Source: an uncultured Prevotella sp.
Lineage (GTDB): Bacteria > Bacteroidota > Bacteroidia > Bacteroidales > Bacteroidaceae
Reading direction: 5' to 3'
DNA length: 32,366 bases
NCBI GenBank assembly: GCA_905233825.1
Contig: CAJOFE010000032.1
Location: 1 to 32,366 of the forward strand
Shown: piece after piece, positions 1-6,972 of the stretch
Position numbering within the stretch: position 1 is the stretch's first letter
How the letters are laid out: every line of letters starts with the position of its first letter
Notes under the pieces: model-generated
The model's database searches: none
The model's input: the letters and a program-made list of their open reading frames with translations, nothing else
Told to the model about the DNA's origin: nothing
Translations under genes and position numbers: made by a program

Positions 1-13
1 CTTTTAGTTAAAA

Positions 14-694
14 ATGAACAAGACACCGTTATTAGAGTTCGTTTACAACCGCAAAAAGACTGCGGCAACGAACAGGGAGGCAGCTGTTGAACTCAGAATT
101 ACTTTCGAGCGAAAACAGAAGTACATGACAACAGGCATCAGGCTCCTGCCAAAGCATTGGCATAGGGGAGCTGTGGTTAACCGAATTGATGCCCGTGAGT
201 TGAACGAGACGTTGGAGAAACTCATGGCTGAGGTTCGCCAAGTCATTCTTGACATGATGGGCGAGAGCATAATGGACATCTTTTCTATTCAGGAGAGGTT
301 GAAGCGTAAACGAGCAAGTGCTATCTCGTTTTTGGAGTTCTGCGAACAGCGGACAAAGATCCGTCAGTATGGCAAGGCTGATGACAGTAAGGAGCGTTAC
401 AACCGTTTCATGCGTTTCTTCTCTGCATGGGGTAAAATTCGCTATTTCGAGGATGTCACCGATGCAAACATCTTGGCATTGGATAAAGACACTTTCATTC
501 AGAAATGCAAAGATTTAGAGCCCCTATATAAGGGACGGCTTTTATGCAGGAATGAAAAAATAATACCTTTTCCTTTGGCATTTCGCTCATTTCTTCGTAC
601 CTTTGCACGCCGTAAGCATGCAGAGCTGCTTATGCTCGGCAAAATGAGCAAGCTCTTTTGCCCTTGCCAAACTGCAGCATTGCACCCTGTTTGA
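14..694 (+). pseudogene. Truncated tyrosine site-specific integrase (N-terminal remnant)
   Basis: The first ~160 residues read like a Bacteroidetes tyrosine recombinase of conjugative or phage elements: an arm-type DNA-binding domain (residues ~5-90, with KYMTTGIRLLPKHW) and then a SAM-like core-binding domain (~100-160, with FLEFCEQRTK and RYFEDVTDANI). The catalytic domain with its R-H-R-Y residues is absent. After about residue 165 (near base 510) the frame continues through sequence unrelated to integrases and overlaps the promoter and leader of korA, so the last ~60 residues are probably not genuine. Intact family members are about 400 residues; this frame gives 226. It is most likely the scar of a lost mobile element. 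The start at base 14 is close to the window edge, and no promoter is visible. Confidence 0.75.
574..605 (+). promoter_or_regulatory. Bacteroidetes-type promoter for korAB
   Basis: TTTG at 574-577 and TACCTTTG at 598-605 are separated by 20 nt, matching the -33/-7 consensus of the Bacteroidetes primary sigma factor. Transcription should start near 610, giving a leader of about 105 nt before korA. The promoter lies inside the 3' part of the integrase-remnant frame, which shows that this part of the frame is not a functional gene end. Confidence 0.8.
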
Positions 695-717
695 TATACG
701 TATATAAAGATTAAGCT

Positions 718-2562
718 ATGGCTGAACAATTGGAAGTGAAAGAACTCGACCAAGTGGTCGTGCGTTTTTCTGGAGACTCCGGCGACGGCATGCAGCTGGC
801 CGGAAACATCTTTTCTACGGTAAGTGCCACCGTTGGTAACGGCATCTCGACATTCCCCGATTATCCCGCTGACATCCGCGCCCCGCAAGGCTCACTGACG
901 GGTGTGTCTGGTTTCCAGGTGCACATCGGTGCAGGCAAGGTCTATACACCCGGCGACAAGTGCGACGTGCTGGTGGCCATGAACGCTGCTGCGTTAAAGA
1001 CACAATACCGCTACGCCAAGTCGGGGGCTACGATTATCATTGATACTGACAGTTTCGGGCCGAAGGACCTGGAGAAGGCACAGTTCAAGAGTGAGGACTA
1101 TCTCGGCGAGATGGGCATCGACCCCGACCGCGTGATCCAGTGCCCGCTCACCACGATGGTGAAAGACTGCCTGGCTGACTCTGGTATGGACATGAAGGCG
1201 ATGATAAAGTGCCGTAACATGTTCGCCCTCGGACTCGTCTGCTGGCTCTTCGACCGTGACCTGAACCTTGTGGCTAATTTCCTGAAGGAGAAGTTTGCCA
1301 AGAAGCCCGCCATTGCCGAGGCCAACATCAAGGTCATCCAGGCTGGCTACGACTATGGACACAACACGCACTCTTCGACTATCAACGTCTATCGCGTAGA
1401 GTCGAAGGTGAAGGAACCTGGCCGTTATATGGACATCACTGGCAACAAGGCTACGGCCTACGGTTTCATTGCTGCTGCAGAGAAAGCAGGACTGAAACTC
1501 TATCTGGGTTCTTATCCCATCACCCCCGCTACCGACGTGCTTCACGAGCTATCAAAGCACAAGTCGTGTGGTGTCATCACGGTACAGTGTGAAGACGAGA
1601 TCAGCGGCTGTGCCTCAGCACTGGGTGCTTCGTTTGCAGGTGCCTTAGGTGTAACTTCTACCAGCGGCCCTGGCATCTGTTTGAAAAGTGAGGCTATGAA
1701 CCTCGCTGTCATCATGGAACTTCCCTTAGTGGTGCTTGATGTGCAGCGTGGCGGCCCTGCTACCGGTCTTCCCACGAAGTCGGAGCAGACAGACTTGTTG
1801 CAGGTGCTCTTTGGTCGTAACGGCGAGAGCCCTATGCCTGTGATGGCTGCTACCAGTCCTACCGACTGTTTCGATGCAGCCTATCAGGCCTCAAAGATGG
1901 CTTTGGAGCACATGACACCCGTCGTGTTGCTGACTGATGCTTTCGTAGCTAACGGAAGTGGTGCCTTCAAGCTCCCCGATATCAACAAACTCGCCCCTAT
2001 CAATCCTCCCTATGTTCCTGAAGAATTGAAGGGTAAGTGGACGCCTTACATGCGTGCTGAGAACGGCACCCGCTATTGGGCTGTGCCTGGTCGCGAGGGC
2101 TTCACGCATATTCTGGGTGGACTGGAGAAGGACTCGAACACGGGCGCTATCTCAACGAATCCTGAGAACCACGATCTGATGACACGTCTGCGCCAGCAGA
2201 AGATTGCCAATATTCAGGTGCCAGACCTCGAGGTCGATGGCGACGCTGATGCCGACCTACTGATTGTGGGATTCGGCTCTACCTTCGGCCATCTGCGCTC
2301 GGCTATGGACGAACTGCGACAGAGGGGCTACAAGGTGGCTCAGACACACTTCAAGTACCTGAATCCGCTACCGAAGAACACTACTGAGGTGCTCTCTAAA
2401 TATAATAAGGTAGTGGTGGCCGAGCAGAATATGGGTCAGCTGGCTGCCTACCTGCGCATGAAGGTCGATAACTTTGTACCTTTCCAATTCAACCAGGTCA
2501 AAGGTCAGCCATTTGTGGTAGAAGAGTTAGTCAACGCATTCGAGGATATTTTAAAGAAGTAA
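718..2562 (+). CDS. korA: 2-oxoacid:ferredoxin oxidoreductase, fused gamma-alpha subunit (KorA-like)
   Basis: Subunit of the enzyme that converts 2-oxoglutarate (or a related 2-oxoacid) and CoA to acyl-CoA and CO2 while reducing ferredoxin, a cytoplasmic step of anaerobic central metabolism. At 614 residues it is the fused form. The gamma domain comes first (~10-190, with RFSGDSGDGMQLAG and the DYPADIRAPQG segment). The alpha pyrimidine-binding domain follows from ~235, with YPITPAT, a CEDEISG segment and QRGGPATGLPTKSEQ, and then the C-terminal transketolase-like domain (~490-614). korB starts 6 bp downstream, so the two genes form one operon from the promoter at 574-605. The KorA assignment over pyruvate or 2-ketoisovalerate enzymes rests on overall resemblance; substrate specificity cannot be proven from sequence. 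Confidence 0.92.
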   Translation: MAEQLEVKELDQVVVRFSGDSGDGMQLAGNIFSTVSATVGNGISTFPDYPADIRAPQGSLTGVSGFQVHIGAGKVYTPGDKCDVLVAMNAAALKTQYRYAKSGATIIIDTDSFGPKDLEKAQFKSEDYLGEMGIDPDRVIQCPLTTMVKDCLADSGMDMKAMIKCRNMFALGLVCWLFDRDLNLVANFLKEKFAKKPAIAEANIKVIQAGYDYGHNTHSSTINVYRVESKVKEPGRYMDITGNKATAYGFIAAAEKAGLKLYLGSYPITPATDVLHELSKHKSCGVITVQCEDEISGCASALGASFAGALGVTSTSGPGICLKSEAMNLAVIMELPLVVLDVQRGGPATGLPTKSEQTDLLQVLFGRNGESPMPVMAATSPTDCFDAAYQASKMALEHMTPVVLLTDAFVANGSGAFKLPDINKLAPINPPYVPEELKGKWTPYMRAENGTRYWAVPGREGFTHILGGLEKDSNTGAISTNPENHDLMTRLRQQKIANIQVPDLEVDGDADADLLIVGFGSTFGHLRSAMDELRQRGYKVAQTHFKYLNPLPKNTTEVLSKYNKVVVAEQNMGQLAAYLRMKVDNFVPFQFNQVKGQPFVVEELVNAFEDILKK

Positions 2563-2568
2563 GCTATT

Positions 2569-3576
2569 ATGAGTTATACAGCACAAGATTTCAAGAAAGG
2601 CCAGCCGCGTTGGTGCCCTGGATGTGGTGACCACTTCTTTCTGGCTTCCTTACATAAGGCTATGGCCGAGATTGGCGTAGCTCCTGAGAACGTAGCAGTC
2701 ATCAGTGGTATTGGCTGTTCGAGCCGTCTGCCCCACTATATGGCCACCTATGGAATGAATACCATCCACGGTCGTGCTGCTGCCATTGCCACTGGTGCGA
2801 AAGTGGCAAACCCCAACCTCACAGTATGGCAGATCTCTGGCGACGGCGACGGTCTGGCTATCGGTGGTAACCATTTCATTCATGCTAACCGTCGTAATAT
2901 CGACCTGAACATGATTCTCCTCAATAATCGCATCTATGGTCTGACGAAAGGTCAATACAGCCCCACATCGCCTCGCGGCTTCGTATCGAAGTCGAGCCCT
3001 TACGGTACGGTTGAGGATCCTTTCCGTCCTGCTGAGCTCTGTTTTGGTGCTCGCGGCCACTTCTTTGCCCGTTGTGTGGCTACCGATGCCAAGGGTAGCG
3101 TGGAGGTGCTGAAAGCTGCCTACGAGCACAAGGGCGCCAGCGTTACAGAGGTACTACAGAACTGTGTTATATTCAACGACCACTGCCACGATATTGTATA
3201 TAATAACGAGGGACGCCGCAAGAACGCCATCTACGTACGTCACGGCGAGAAGCTCGTCTTTGGTGAGAACAATGAGTTCGGATTGGTACAGCAAGGCTTC
3301 GGATTGAAGGTCGTAGAGATTGGCAAAGACGGTTACACACTAGATGACGTGCTGGTGCACGATGCCCACTGCGAGGATAACACCCTGCAGCTGAAGCTTG
3401 CCATGATGACACCTGAGGATGGTTTCCCCATCGCCCTTGGTGTGATTCGCGACGTAGAGGCTCCCACCTACAACGATGCTGTCTATGCCCAGCTTGAAGA
3501 GGTCTCGGCCATGAAGAAGTACCATAACTTCTCTGAACTCCTCGAGACCAACGACATCTGGGAAGTCCGCGAGTAA
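2569..3576 (+). CDS. korB: 2-oxoacid:ferredoxin oxidoreductase, beta subunit (KorB-like)
   Basis: Thiamine-diphosphate-binding partner of KorA, 335 residues. The N-terminus has the WCPGCGDH motif (Cys16, Cys19), and a further Cys lies in GIGCSSR (~50); these, with a Cys near residue 200 (LQNCVIF), are the usual ligands of the single [4Fe-4S] cluster. The ThDP/Mg motif is visible as GDGDGLAIGGNH followed by LLNNRIYGLTKGQ. The subunit lacks the ferredoxin-like delta domain; electrons pass to an external ferredoxin. It is co-transcribed with korA (6-bp gap). Its stop codon is followed immediately by a tandem repeat and then a strong terminator. Confidence 0.92.
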   Translation: MSYTAQDFKKGQPRWCPGCGDHFFLASLHKAMAEIGVAPENVAVISGIGCSSRLPHYMATYGMNTIHGRAAAIATGAKVANPNLTVWQISGDGDGLAIGGNHFIHANRRNIDLNMILLNNRIYGLTKGQYSPTSPRGFVSKSSPYGTVEDPFRPAELCFGARGHFFARCVATDAKGSVEVLKAAYEHKGASVTEVLQNCVIFNDHCHDIVYNNEGRRKNAIYVRHGEKLVFGENNEFGLVQQGFGLKVVEIGKDGYTLDDVLVHDAHCEDNTLQLKLAMMTPEDGFPIALGVIRDVEAPTYNDAVYAQLEEVSAMKKYHNFSELLETNDIWEVRE

Positions 3577-3599
3577 GCGAGAGAAAAGCGTATTTATTC

Positions 3600-3760
3600 G
3601 CTCTGCCGAGCGTGAGCGGGCTCGAACGAAGTTCAAGTCAAGTAAAGTAAGCGAGAGCTCTGCCGAGCGTGAGCGGGCTCGAACGAAGTTCAAGTCAAGT
3701 AAAGTAAGCGAGAGCTCTGCCGAACGTGAGCGGACTCGAACGAAGTTCAAGTCAAGTAAA
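3600..3760. repeat. 57-bp tandem repeat, about 2.8 copies
   Basis: Units begin at 3600, 3657 and 3714 with GCTCTGCCGAGCG. The first two copies are essentially identical; the third has two visible G-to-A differences and ends early at the AGTAAAG segment. The korB stop region (GTAAGCGAGAG at 3573-3583) matches the end of a unit, as if the array grew from that point. Because 57 is divisible by 3, an antisense frame runs through it, but nothing suggests that it is coding. The CTGCCGAGCG word also occurs in the dispersed repeats inside cobQ, cobB and the O-methyltransferase. Confidence 0.9.
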
Positions 3761-3784
3761 GACGGAAACGTCTAATCATCTTTA

Positions 3785-3825
3785 GGGATTTGCCTGTCAG
3801 AAAATAGGCAAATCCCCTTTTTTTA
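3785..3825 (+). terminator. Intrinsic terminator of korAB
   Basis: GGGATTTGCCT (3785-3795) pairs perfectly over 11 bp with AGGCAAATCCC (3806-3816) around a 10-nt loop. It is followed within 2 nt by a run of seven T. Confidence 0.9.
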
Positions 3826-3840
3826 TTCCTTTCTTTGCCT

Positions 3841-3848
3841 TACCTTTG
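3841..3848 (+). promoter_or_regulatory. -7 element (TACCTTTG) for the 3868 outer-membrane protein gene
   Basis: TACCTTTG lies 19 bp before the ATG at 3868. A -33 TTTG at the usual distance is not clear, because that position falls in the T-run of the korAB terminator. The -7 match and the spacing to the gene support a short leader. Confidence 0.6.
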
Positions 3849-3867
3849 CAGCATAAACCCTTAAAAG

Positions 3868-4575
3868 ATGAAGACAATGAAACGTATTATGACTTTCCTT
3901 TTGAGCCTTGCGCTCGCAATGCCTATGATGGCACAATCGCGTTATCACATCCGTTATCCGTCGCGTCCAACGGCGCCTTCTCATGCCTATAATCGACCGT
4001 ATGAACGCAACACATGGCGGACAGGTGTTCATGGCGACACCTACTACGGCCTACGCGTTGGATTGGCCCTATCGTCTGTCAGTTCCGACGATGCCTACCT
4101 CGACGGTAGCGGACTGAGTACTGGTGTGAATATAGGCGTAGTGGCCGGCTTCCAACTGGCCCCTTCTGCTCCTATTTATTTCGAGACGGGCCTCTCCTAT
4201 ACGGAGAAAGGTGGTCGTGGGCACTACAACGGTAATAAGTTTACCTACGACTTGGACTACTTAGAGGTGCCGCTATTGTTGAAGTATGACTATTGGACCA
4301 GTCCAGACCTATCGGTACAGCCTTTCATCGGAGGCTACCTAGCATGCGGCGTTGGAGGAAAAGTGAAGGATTTCGGACATAGACAAGCTGTGAGCAGCTT
4401 CGACGATGAGTTCTTCAAGCGCTTCGACGGTGGACTGCGAATAGGCTGTGGCCTACAATTCTCACACCTCTATGCCGAGGTGGCTTACGACATAGGACTG
4501 AGCAACATCTGCCACGACAGCTTCAACTCTTCTCGCAACGGATGTCTGCAGCTGAATTGTGGCGTAAACTTCTAA
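3868..4575 (+). CDS. Outer-membrane beta-barrel protein (porin-like, PorT/OMP_b-brl type)
   Basis: A 235-residue protein with a clear signal peptide (positive start MKTMKR, hydrophobic core, cleavage near MMAQ at ~23). The mature part has alternating hydrophobic strands typical of small eight-stranded barrels: GLRVGLALSSV, GVNIGVVAGFQLA, IYFETGLSYTEKGG, YLEVPLLLKYDY, QPFIGGYLACGVGG, RIGCGLQF and LYAEVAYDIGLSNI, ending in the aromatic Phe (NCGVNF) recognised by the Bam machinery. The pattern matches the Bacteroidetes outer-membrane beta-barrel family; its specific job is unknown. It is monocistronic, with its own -7 element, and convergent with the aquaporin gene. Confidence 0.8.
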   Translation: MKTMKRIMTFLLSLALAMPMMAQSRYHIRYPSRPTAPSHAYNRPYERNTWRTGVHGDTYYGLRVGLALSSVSSDDAYLDGSGLSTGVNIGVVAGFQLAPSAPIYFETGLSYTEKGGRGHYNGNKFTYDLDYLEVPLLLKYDYWTSPDLSVQPFIGGYLACGVGGKVKDFGHRQAVSSFDDEFFKRFDGGLRIGCGLQFSHLYAEVAYDIGLSNICHDSFNSSRNGCLQLNCGVNF

Positions 4576-4594
4576 AGGTTGAAGTAATAATTAG

Positions 4595-4630
4595 GATAGA
4601 GGATGTGTTGCAAGCAACACATCCTCTATC
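4595..4630. terminator. Bidirectional terminator-like hairpin between convergent genes
   Basis: GATAGAGGATGTGTTG (4595-4610) pairs perfectly over 16 bp with its complement at 4615-4630 around a 4-nt loop. It sits in the 62-bp gap between the barrel protein gene and the aquaporin gene. T-runs on either side are weak, so it may act as a 3'-end stabiliser as much as an intrinsic terminator. Confidence 0.75.
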
Positions 4631-4637
4631 AACTTTC

Positions 4638-5315
4638 TTACTTCTTATCTGGGTGAATACCCTTCCAAATGCCGGCTGCAATAGCGCCACCAGCGAAAGG
4701 ACCTACAATGAATACCCAAAGCTGACTCAGAGCATCGCCACCTTCAAAGAGGGCAGGGCCGATGGAACGGGCAGGGTTCACAGAAGTTCCTGTGAAGTGA
4801 ATGCCGACAAGGTGAATCAGAATGAGGCTGAGGCCGATGGCCAGACCAGCGAAGTTGTTGGTGGCACCGTTGGTCTTCGATGTGGCACCCAGCACTACAA
4901 GCACAAATAAGGCAGTGAGCACAATCTCCACGATGAGACCGTTGGTCACACCAAAAGCACAACCATTGGCACCTGTGGCCGTGGTGATGACAGCACTGGG
5001 CTCAGCAGTATCAACGATGAGCTTCAGCACAGCAGCAGCTAAAATGGCACCGATAACCTGGAACACCATATACATGCCGCAATCCTTAGCATTCATGCGG
5101 CCAGTGAGGAACTGACCCAGCGTGATAGCAGGGTTGATGTGGCAACCACTAATGCCACCAATGGTGTAGGCCATAGCCACTACTGCCAGGCCAAAGGCCA
5201 TAGCTGTTCCCACGATACTGGCTGTGTCACTACCACAGCCCAAAGCTACGGCAGCGCCGCAACCTAAGAACGTCAGTACAAACGTTCCCACAAGTTCTGC
5301 AAGATACTTTTTCAT
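4638..5315 (-). CDS. aqpZ: Aquaporin Z-type water channel (MIP family)
   Basis: Inner-membrane channel of 225 residues with six transmembrane segments and both half-helix NPA motifs (HINPAITLG at 61-63 and SVNPARSIG at 180-182). The selectivity filter looks water-specific: Phe41, His168 (in LILIHLVG), Thr177 and Arg183 correspond to the F/H/T/R set of E. coli AqpZ, unlike glycerol facilitators. Length is normal for the family. The gene reads from its own promoter at 5369-5400. Its start ATG is preceded by an AT-rich leader of about 50 nt without a Shine-Dalgarno site. A separate short transcription unit ends just upstream of that promoter, and read-through from it would extend the aqpZ leader. 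Confidence 0.93.
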   Translation of the reverse strand: MKKYLAELVGTFVLTFLGCGAAVALGCGSDTASIVGTAMAFGLAVVAMAYTIGGISGCHINPAITLGQFLTGRMNAKDCGMYMVFQVIGAILAAAVLKLIVDTAEPSAVITTATGANGCAFGVTNGLIVEIVLTALFVLVVLGATSKTNGATNNFAGLAIGLSLILIHLVGIHFTGTSVNPARSIGPALFEGGDALSQLWVFIVGPFAGGAIAAGIWKGIHPDKK

Positions 5316-5368
5316 ACTTGTTACTATTTTTGAGGGTTAAACAAATAATTGTTTACGGTTTGACCCCG

Positions 5369-5400
5369 CAAAGATACAAAAAACTTTTCTAACCACCAAA
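5369..5400 (-). promoter_or_regulatory. Promoter for aqpZ
   Basis: On the minus strand TTTG (5397-5400) and TATCTTTG (5369-5376) are 20 nt apart, an exact Bacteroidetes promoter. Transcription should begin near 5365, about 50 nt before the aqpZ ATG. Confidence 0.8.
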
Positions 5401-5410
5401 TCTTTGAACA

Positions 5411-5435
5411 TAAAAAAGGGTCACCGCTGTGACCC
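5411..5435 (-). terminator. Intrinsic terminator upstream of aqpZ
   Basis: A 7-bp G/C-rich stem (5418-5424 with 5429-5435) around a 4-nt loop is followed on the minus strand by TTTTTT. It would stop transcripts from the promoter at 5479-5510 and from the O-methyltransferase operon further upstream. Confidence 0.75.
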
Positions 5436-5474
5436 AACCTTTGTTAACCTTAAATCTAATACTATGAAAAACAC
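5411..5474 (-). ncRNA. Candidate small RNA or aqpZ attenuator leader
   Basis: A consensus promoter (5479-5510) is followed after about 40 nt by a compact terminator: GGGTCAC/GTGACCC at 5418-5435 with a 4-nt loop, then six T on the minus strand (5412-5417). The predicted product is about 60-65 nt with an AU-rich, pyrimidine-starting 5' part (including TTAAGGTTAACAAAGG). No convincing ORF fits inside. It could be a free small RNA, or a leader whose read-through reaches aqpZ. I could not match it to a named RNA family. Confidence 0.5.
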
Positions 5475-5478
5475 GTTG

Positions 5479-5510
5479 CAAAGATACATCAATTTACTTC
5501 TGCTTCCAAA
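5479..5510 (-). promoter_or_regulatory. Promoter of the short unit upstream of aqpZ
   Basis: Minus-strand TTTG at 5507-5510 and TATCTTTG at 5479-5486 are separated by exactly 20 nt. The expected start is near 5474. There is no gene between it and the terminator at 5411-5435. Confidence 0.75.
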
Positions 5511-5569
5511 CTTTTTAGGGGCAAAAAGTGTGGAATTGATAATTAATTGACATAAATCAAGCGTAATTC

Positions 5570-6307
5570 TTACATTTTGCGGATGAGCGTCAATCCGTCG
5601 CGCAGGGGCAGAATAACTTTTTCCACGCGCTGATCTTGCGCCACATAATCGTTAAAACGACGTATGCCCAATGTCTGCTGGTCGTGGTCGTAGGCTGGGT
5701 CAATAATGTGCCCATCCCAAAGGGTGTTGTCAGCCAACAGGAACGCACCAGCATGAAGTAATGGCAGGATGGCTTCGTAGGCTTCCACGTAGGTACGTTT
5801 GTCGCCGTCGATAAAGGCCATGTCGAACATCATTCCCAATCGTGGTGCCTCGCTGATGGCATCGCCGATAGTGAGTTGTACGCGATGACCCACTGGCGAG
5901 GTGCTTAGCCATTGGCGGATGAAGTCTTCCAACTCGTCGTTGATTTCAAAGGTATAGACACGCCCTTCGCCGTCATCAGTTAGGGGAATGGCATTCGCTT
6001 CCAGTCCTTCGGCCATGCAGAGAGCGCTATATCCGCTGAATGTACCCACCTCCAAGATGCGACGTGGACGAATCATCTCTACCAGCATCTTCAGCAGACG
6101 TCCTTGCAGGTGTCCGCTGGCCATACGCCCGTTCAGCAGCTCTGTATTTGTAGCTCGCCATAGGCGATAGAGGTGCTCCGGCTCAGGATCGATGTGGGAA
6201 AGGATATATTGATTTGAGCCCCCTAAGTTAGGGGGTTCTTTGCAAAGCAAAGCGGCAGAGCCGAGCGGGGGGTCTGAACACGCGTCCTTTTTTTTCCAGT
6301 TAGTCAT
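5570..6307 (-). CDS. Class I SAM-dependent O-methyltransferase (caffeoyl-CoA OMT-like) with repeat-derived N-terminus
   Basis: A 245-residue cytoplasmic methyltransferase. The SAM-binding motif ILEVGTFSGYSAL lies at 84-96, and the acidic/metal-site segment AFIDGDKRTYVEAY followed by LLADNTLWDG is typical of the metal-dependent O-methyltransferase_3 family. The natural substrate is unknown. The family-like part begins only at about residue 33 (QYILSHIDPEPEHLYRL). The first ~32 residues are encoded by a palindromic repeat element (6219-6361) that also contains the ATG. No in-frame ATG occurs between residue 1 and residue 62, so the element appears to supply the start codon. The gene follows aroQ by about 40 bp and probably shares its promoter. 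Confidence 0.85.
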   Translation of the reverse strand: MTNWKKKDACSDPPLGSAALLCKEPPNLGGSNQYILSHIDPEPEHLYRLWRATNTELLNGRMASGHLQGRLLKMLVEMIRPRRILEVGTFSGYSALCMAEGLEANAIPLTDDGEGRVYTFEINDELEDFIRQWLSTSPVGHRVQLTIGDAISEAPRLGMMFDMAFIDGDKRTYVEAYEAILPLLHAGAFLLADNTLWDGHIIDPAYDHDQQTLGIRRFNDYVAQDQRVEKVILPLRDGLTLIRKM

Positions 6308-6361
6308 TTCTTGTTTGGGCCCGAGTTTGTTCAGACCCCGATAGCCCCCTAACTTAGGGGG
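6219..6361. repeat. Palindromic element 1 (inverted arms, about 143 bp)
   Basis: The outer arms are hairpins CCCCCTAAGTTAGGGGG (6219-6235) and its complement (6345-6361). Inner arms GGGGTCTGAACA (6269-6280) and TGTTCAGACCCC (6328-6339) form a second inverted pair around a ~47-nt centre. A copy of the AAGCGGCAGAGCCGAGCG dispersed repeat is inserted in the left arm. Element 2 at 27646-27765 has the same architecture. Here the element spans the end of aroQ and the start of the O-methyltransferase gene. Confidence 0.85.
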
Positions 6362-6774
6362 CTCGTGAATGTCTCTATAGCCAAGCGATAGCTGTCGAGC
6401 CCGAAGCCACAGATAACACCACGACAGGCCGCACTAATCATCGAGTGGTGACGGAACTCCTCGCGCGTGTGTACATTAGAAATATGTACCTCGATGACTG
6501 GAGTATTGATGGCACGGATGCAGTCGTGCAAGGCCACTGAGGTATGCGTGTAGGCACCTGCATTCAGCACGATGCCGTCATACGTGAACCCCACTTCCTG
6601 CATCTTGTTGATGAGCTCGCCCTCCACGTTGCTCTGGAAGTATTCAATCTCCACTTGCGGATAGCGCTGGTGCAACTGGGGCAGGTAGTCCTCGAACGAC
6701 TCGGAGCCGTAGATGCCTGGTTCCCTGCGCCCCAGCAGGTTCAGGTTCGGACCATTGATGATGAGTATCTTCAT
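6349..6774 (-). CDS. aroQ: 3-dehydroquinate dehydratase, type II
   Basis: Shikimate-pathway enzyme that converts 3-dehydroquinate to 3-dehydroshikimate; 141 residues, the normal size of this dodecameric family. It starts MKILIINGPNLNLLG and has the catalytic Tyr22 (GIYG), the NAGAYTHTSVALHD segment and the active-site EVHISN. I chose the ATG at 6774 because the longer frame (to 6849) would include the promoter at 6797-6827. Its last residues (SPLS) and the TAG stop come from the palindromic element at 6345-6361, so the natural C-terminus has been replaced by repeat sequence. The O-methyltransferase follows on the same strand. Confidence 0.93.
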   Translation of the reverse strand: MKILIINGPNLNLLGRREPGIYGSESFEDYLPQLHQRYPQVEIEYFQSNVEGELINKMQEVGFTYDGIVLNAGAYTHTSVALHDCIRAINTPVIEVHISNVHTREEFRHHSMISAACRGVICGFGLDSYRLAIETFTSPLS

Positions 6775-6796
6775 ATCTTCTGTAGTTTTTACCCTG

Positions 6797-6827
6797 CAAA
6801 GGTAGTGTAAACCGAGCGAAATACAAA
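6797..6827 (-). promoter_or_regulatory. Promoter for aroQ and the O-methyltransferase
   Basis: Minus-strand TACCTTTG at 6797-6804 and TTTG at 6824-6827 are 19 nt apart. The leader to the ATG at 6774 is about 20 nt. A second TACCTTTG lies at 6882-6889 within a partly duplicated segment (CAAAGGTAGTGTAAA on the plus strand occurs twice), but it has no -33 element at the usual distance. Confidence 0.8.
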
Positions 6828-6972
6828 ATAAATCGTGATTTATTTTCATTTCTGAGGTGCAACCTACCTTCGAGCTTAGCTCAAAGGTAGTGTAAAATTT
6901 CGATTAAGCGAAGAGAAAGCAAATAAATTTGCATTCTTAAGCATGTTTTTAAGTCAAGAAGCACGAATATGC

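Noticed and set aside
3340..3750. Minus-strand frame through the 57-bp tandem repeat encoding a repetitive RSRSAELSLTLLDLNF peptide
   Set aside because: The unit length divisible by 3 keeps any frame open. There is no promoter and the frame continues into the antisense of korB.
3600..3760. Possible CRISPR array
   Set aside because: The units are contiguous 57-bp tandem copies with no variable spacers, and no cas genes are present in the window.
5464..5550. Plus-strand small ORF MKNTLQRYINLLLLPNFLG and onwards
   Set aside because: No plus-strand promoter serves it, and it is antisense to a better supported minus-strand promoter. Its composition could arise by chance.
6775..6849. Longer aroQ start giving a 166-residue protein
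   Set aside because: The extra residues overlap a consensus promoter, and type II dehydroquinases start with the MKILIINGPN motif seen at 6774.
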